This document shows, in pieces, positions 5,270 to 6,286 of a stretch of DNA of 6,286 nt. The stretch comes from Chloroflexota bacterium. GTDB taxonomy: Bacteria; Chloroflexota; Dehalococcoidia; SZUA-161; SpSt-899. The translations under genes were made by a program, and so were the position numbers. Every line of letters begins with the position of its first letter. The stretch's first letter is position 1. The DNA lies in the NCBI GenBank assembly GCA_018657655.1, contig JABHWQ010000015.1, forward strand, positions 1-6,286. The letters run 5' to 3'. A model generated the notes under the pieces. That model did not search any database. It was not told where the DNA came from and saw only the letters and a program-made list of their open reading frames with translations.

Positions 5270-6286
5270 ATGAGCGATAATTCCAGTGGAAATAAAGTAG
5301 GTGCAGTACTGGTTGCCGGCGGAGGAATCGCCGGTATGCAATCGGCGCTTGATTTGGCCAATTCCGGATTCAAAGTTTACATAGTAGAGGAGACCACTTC
5401 GATTGGCGGTAGGATGTCTCAGCTTGACAAGACCTTCCCTACCAATGATTGCGCCATGTGCATGATATCTCCCAAACTCATCGAAGTCGATAAACATCTT
5501 GACATCGAAATCATTTCGAACGCTAGTATACAGTCACTAGAGGGGAAGGCTGGCAATTTCATAGTAAAGGTGCTCAAGCAGCCCCGATATATTGATTTGG
5601 ACAAATGCAGTTCCTGTGGCGACTGTGCAGACGTATGCCCAGTGACCCTGCCGAATGAGTTCGAACAAGGTCTGTCGCAACGTAAAGCTGCATTCAAACG
5701 CTATCCGCAGGCAATTCCTAGCTCTAATGCAATAAGCAAACAGGGTACGGCACCGTGTAAGGTTGCATGTCCGGCCCATATCAGTGTTCAAGGTTATGTA
5801 GCGCTTATTGCAGAGGGTAAATACAAAGAAGCTATCGACCTAATACGGGAAGAAGCTCCTTTCCCGGCAGCCCTGGGTAGAGTATGCACACACCCATGCG
5901 AAACAAACTGTACACGCCGAAACGTGGACGAATCGTTATCTATTTGCAGGCTGAAGAGGTTCGCGTCCGATGAGGTTATTACGTCTGGCACAGATACCCC
6001 TCCAATATCTGCGGAAAGCAAGAACAAGAAGGTAGCTATAGTTGGGTCTGGCCCGGCAGGACTCAGTGCCGCTTATTATCTGGCTCTTATGGGTTATCAG
6101 CCAACCGTATTTGAAGCTCTTCCTGTTGCCGGTGGAATGATGGCCGTAGGAATTCCATCCTATCGCTTACCCAAAGATGTCCTCAATAAAGAGATCGATT
6201 TCATAAAATCAACGGGAGTTGAGGTAAAAACCAGCACTCCTATTGGAGATTCATTACCACTTGAAAAACTGGCAAACCAAGGCTAC
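5270..6286 (+). CDS. hdrA: HdrA-like flavoprotein with inserted GltD/NfnB-type NAD(P)H oxidoreductase module, C-terminus cut
   Basis: The first 339 residues of a large fusion flavoprotein. Residues 1-150 are an HdrA front end: FAD Rossmann motif GGGIAG (17-22), TFPTNDCAMCMISPK (55-69) and a [4Fe-4S] site C113-x2-C116-x2-C119-x3-C123. From about 160 it becomes the small subunit of glutamate synthase/NfnB: N-terminal iron-sulfur ligands in APCKVACP (C163, C167) and RVCTHPCETNC (C206, C210, C214), a helical LKRFASDE segment (228-235), then a second FAD Rossmann motif VGSGPAG (258-264) and the GltD signature GGMMAVGIPSYRLPK (288-302). The NAD(P)H-binding domain and the rest of HdrA should follow beyond the edge. 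It likely couples NAD(P)H to Hdr-type electron transfer in one chain. ATG 5270 is supported by AAAGGG and by exact alignment with the start of the paralogue at 1554. Confidence 0.92.
   Translation, partial: MSDNSSGNKVGAVLVAGGGIAGMQSALDLANSGFKVYIVEETTSIGGRMSQLDKTFPTNDCAMCMISPKLIEVDKHLDIEIISNASIQSLEGKAGNFIVKVLKQPRYIDLDKCSSCGDCADVCPVTLPNEFEQGLSQRKAAFKRYPQAIPSSNAISKQGTAPCKVACPAHISVQGYVALIAEGKYKEAIDLIREEAPFPAALGRVCTHPCETNCTRRNVDESLSICRLKRFASDEVITSGTDTPPISAESKNKKVAIVGSGPAGLSAAYYLALMGYQPTVFEALPVAGGMMAVGIPSYRLPKDVLNKEIDFIKSTGVEVKTSTPIGDSLPLEKLANQGY

Noticed and set aside
1..6286. CRISPR arrays, tRNA/rRNA genes, insertion sequences or attachment sites
   Set aside because: No regularly spaced repeats, transposase-like reading frames, terminal inverted repeats or tRNA-like cloverleaf sequences were seen on either strand.

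Overview
The window looks like bacterial anaerobic energy-metabolism DNA: moderate GC, E. coli-like -35/-10 boxes, purine-rich ribosome binding sites, and nearly every gene a flavin or iron-sulfur oxidoreductase. The gene content suggests a strict anaerobe. HdrA-like proteins next to NuoE/NuoF-type subunits are known from Chloroflexota (Dehalococcoidia and relatives), Desulfobacterota and syntrophic Clostridia. I lean to the first two, but the lineage is an inference and not a firm call.

Layout. On the minus strand, read right to left, are nuoE (4051-3593), nuoF (3591-1780, one base after nuoE), a 225-bp gap with a candidate promoter and a hairpin, and an HdrA-like gene (1554 to beyond the left edge). 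On the plus strand, read left to right, are a small single-domain cyclic-nucleotide-binding-fold protein (4387-4908), a 361-bp regulatory gap, and a second HdrA-like gene carrying an inserted GltD/NfnB-type NAD(P)H oxidoreductase module (5270 to beyond the right edge). The region 4052-4386 is a divergent control region with candidate promoters in both directions, an inverted repeat, and a strong intrinsic-terminator hairpin inside the nuoE leader.

How it may work together. NuoE and NuoF form a classic NADH dehydrogenase (diaphorase) pair: a [2Fe-2S] thioredoxin-like subunit and an FMN/NAD subunit, here with an extra N-terminal [2Fe-2S] domain and a C-terminal 2x[4Fe-4S] ferredoxin domain. No NuoG or membrane subunit is visible; the next gene downstream is HdrA. 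The likely assembly is a soluble NADH-linked Hdr-type complex in which HdrA's FAD could split electrons between high- and low-potential carriers, as in Flox/Hdr and BamEFGHI-like systems. The second HdrA has its own NAD(P)H module built in. The two HdrA proteins align without gaps for 150 residues at about 63% identity (hand count) and then part exactly where the GltD module begins. The window therefore shows two alternative ways of wiring a pyridine nucleotide to the same HdrA front end: separate NuoEF subunits, or an in-chain GltD domain. The Crp-fold protein between them lacks a DNA-binding domain and may be a redox or ligand sensor for the cluster.

Both HdrA genes are cut by the window edges, so their full domain order and their partners (HdrB/C, MvhD, or an acyl-CoA reductase) cannot be seen.
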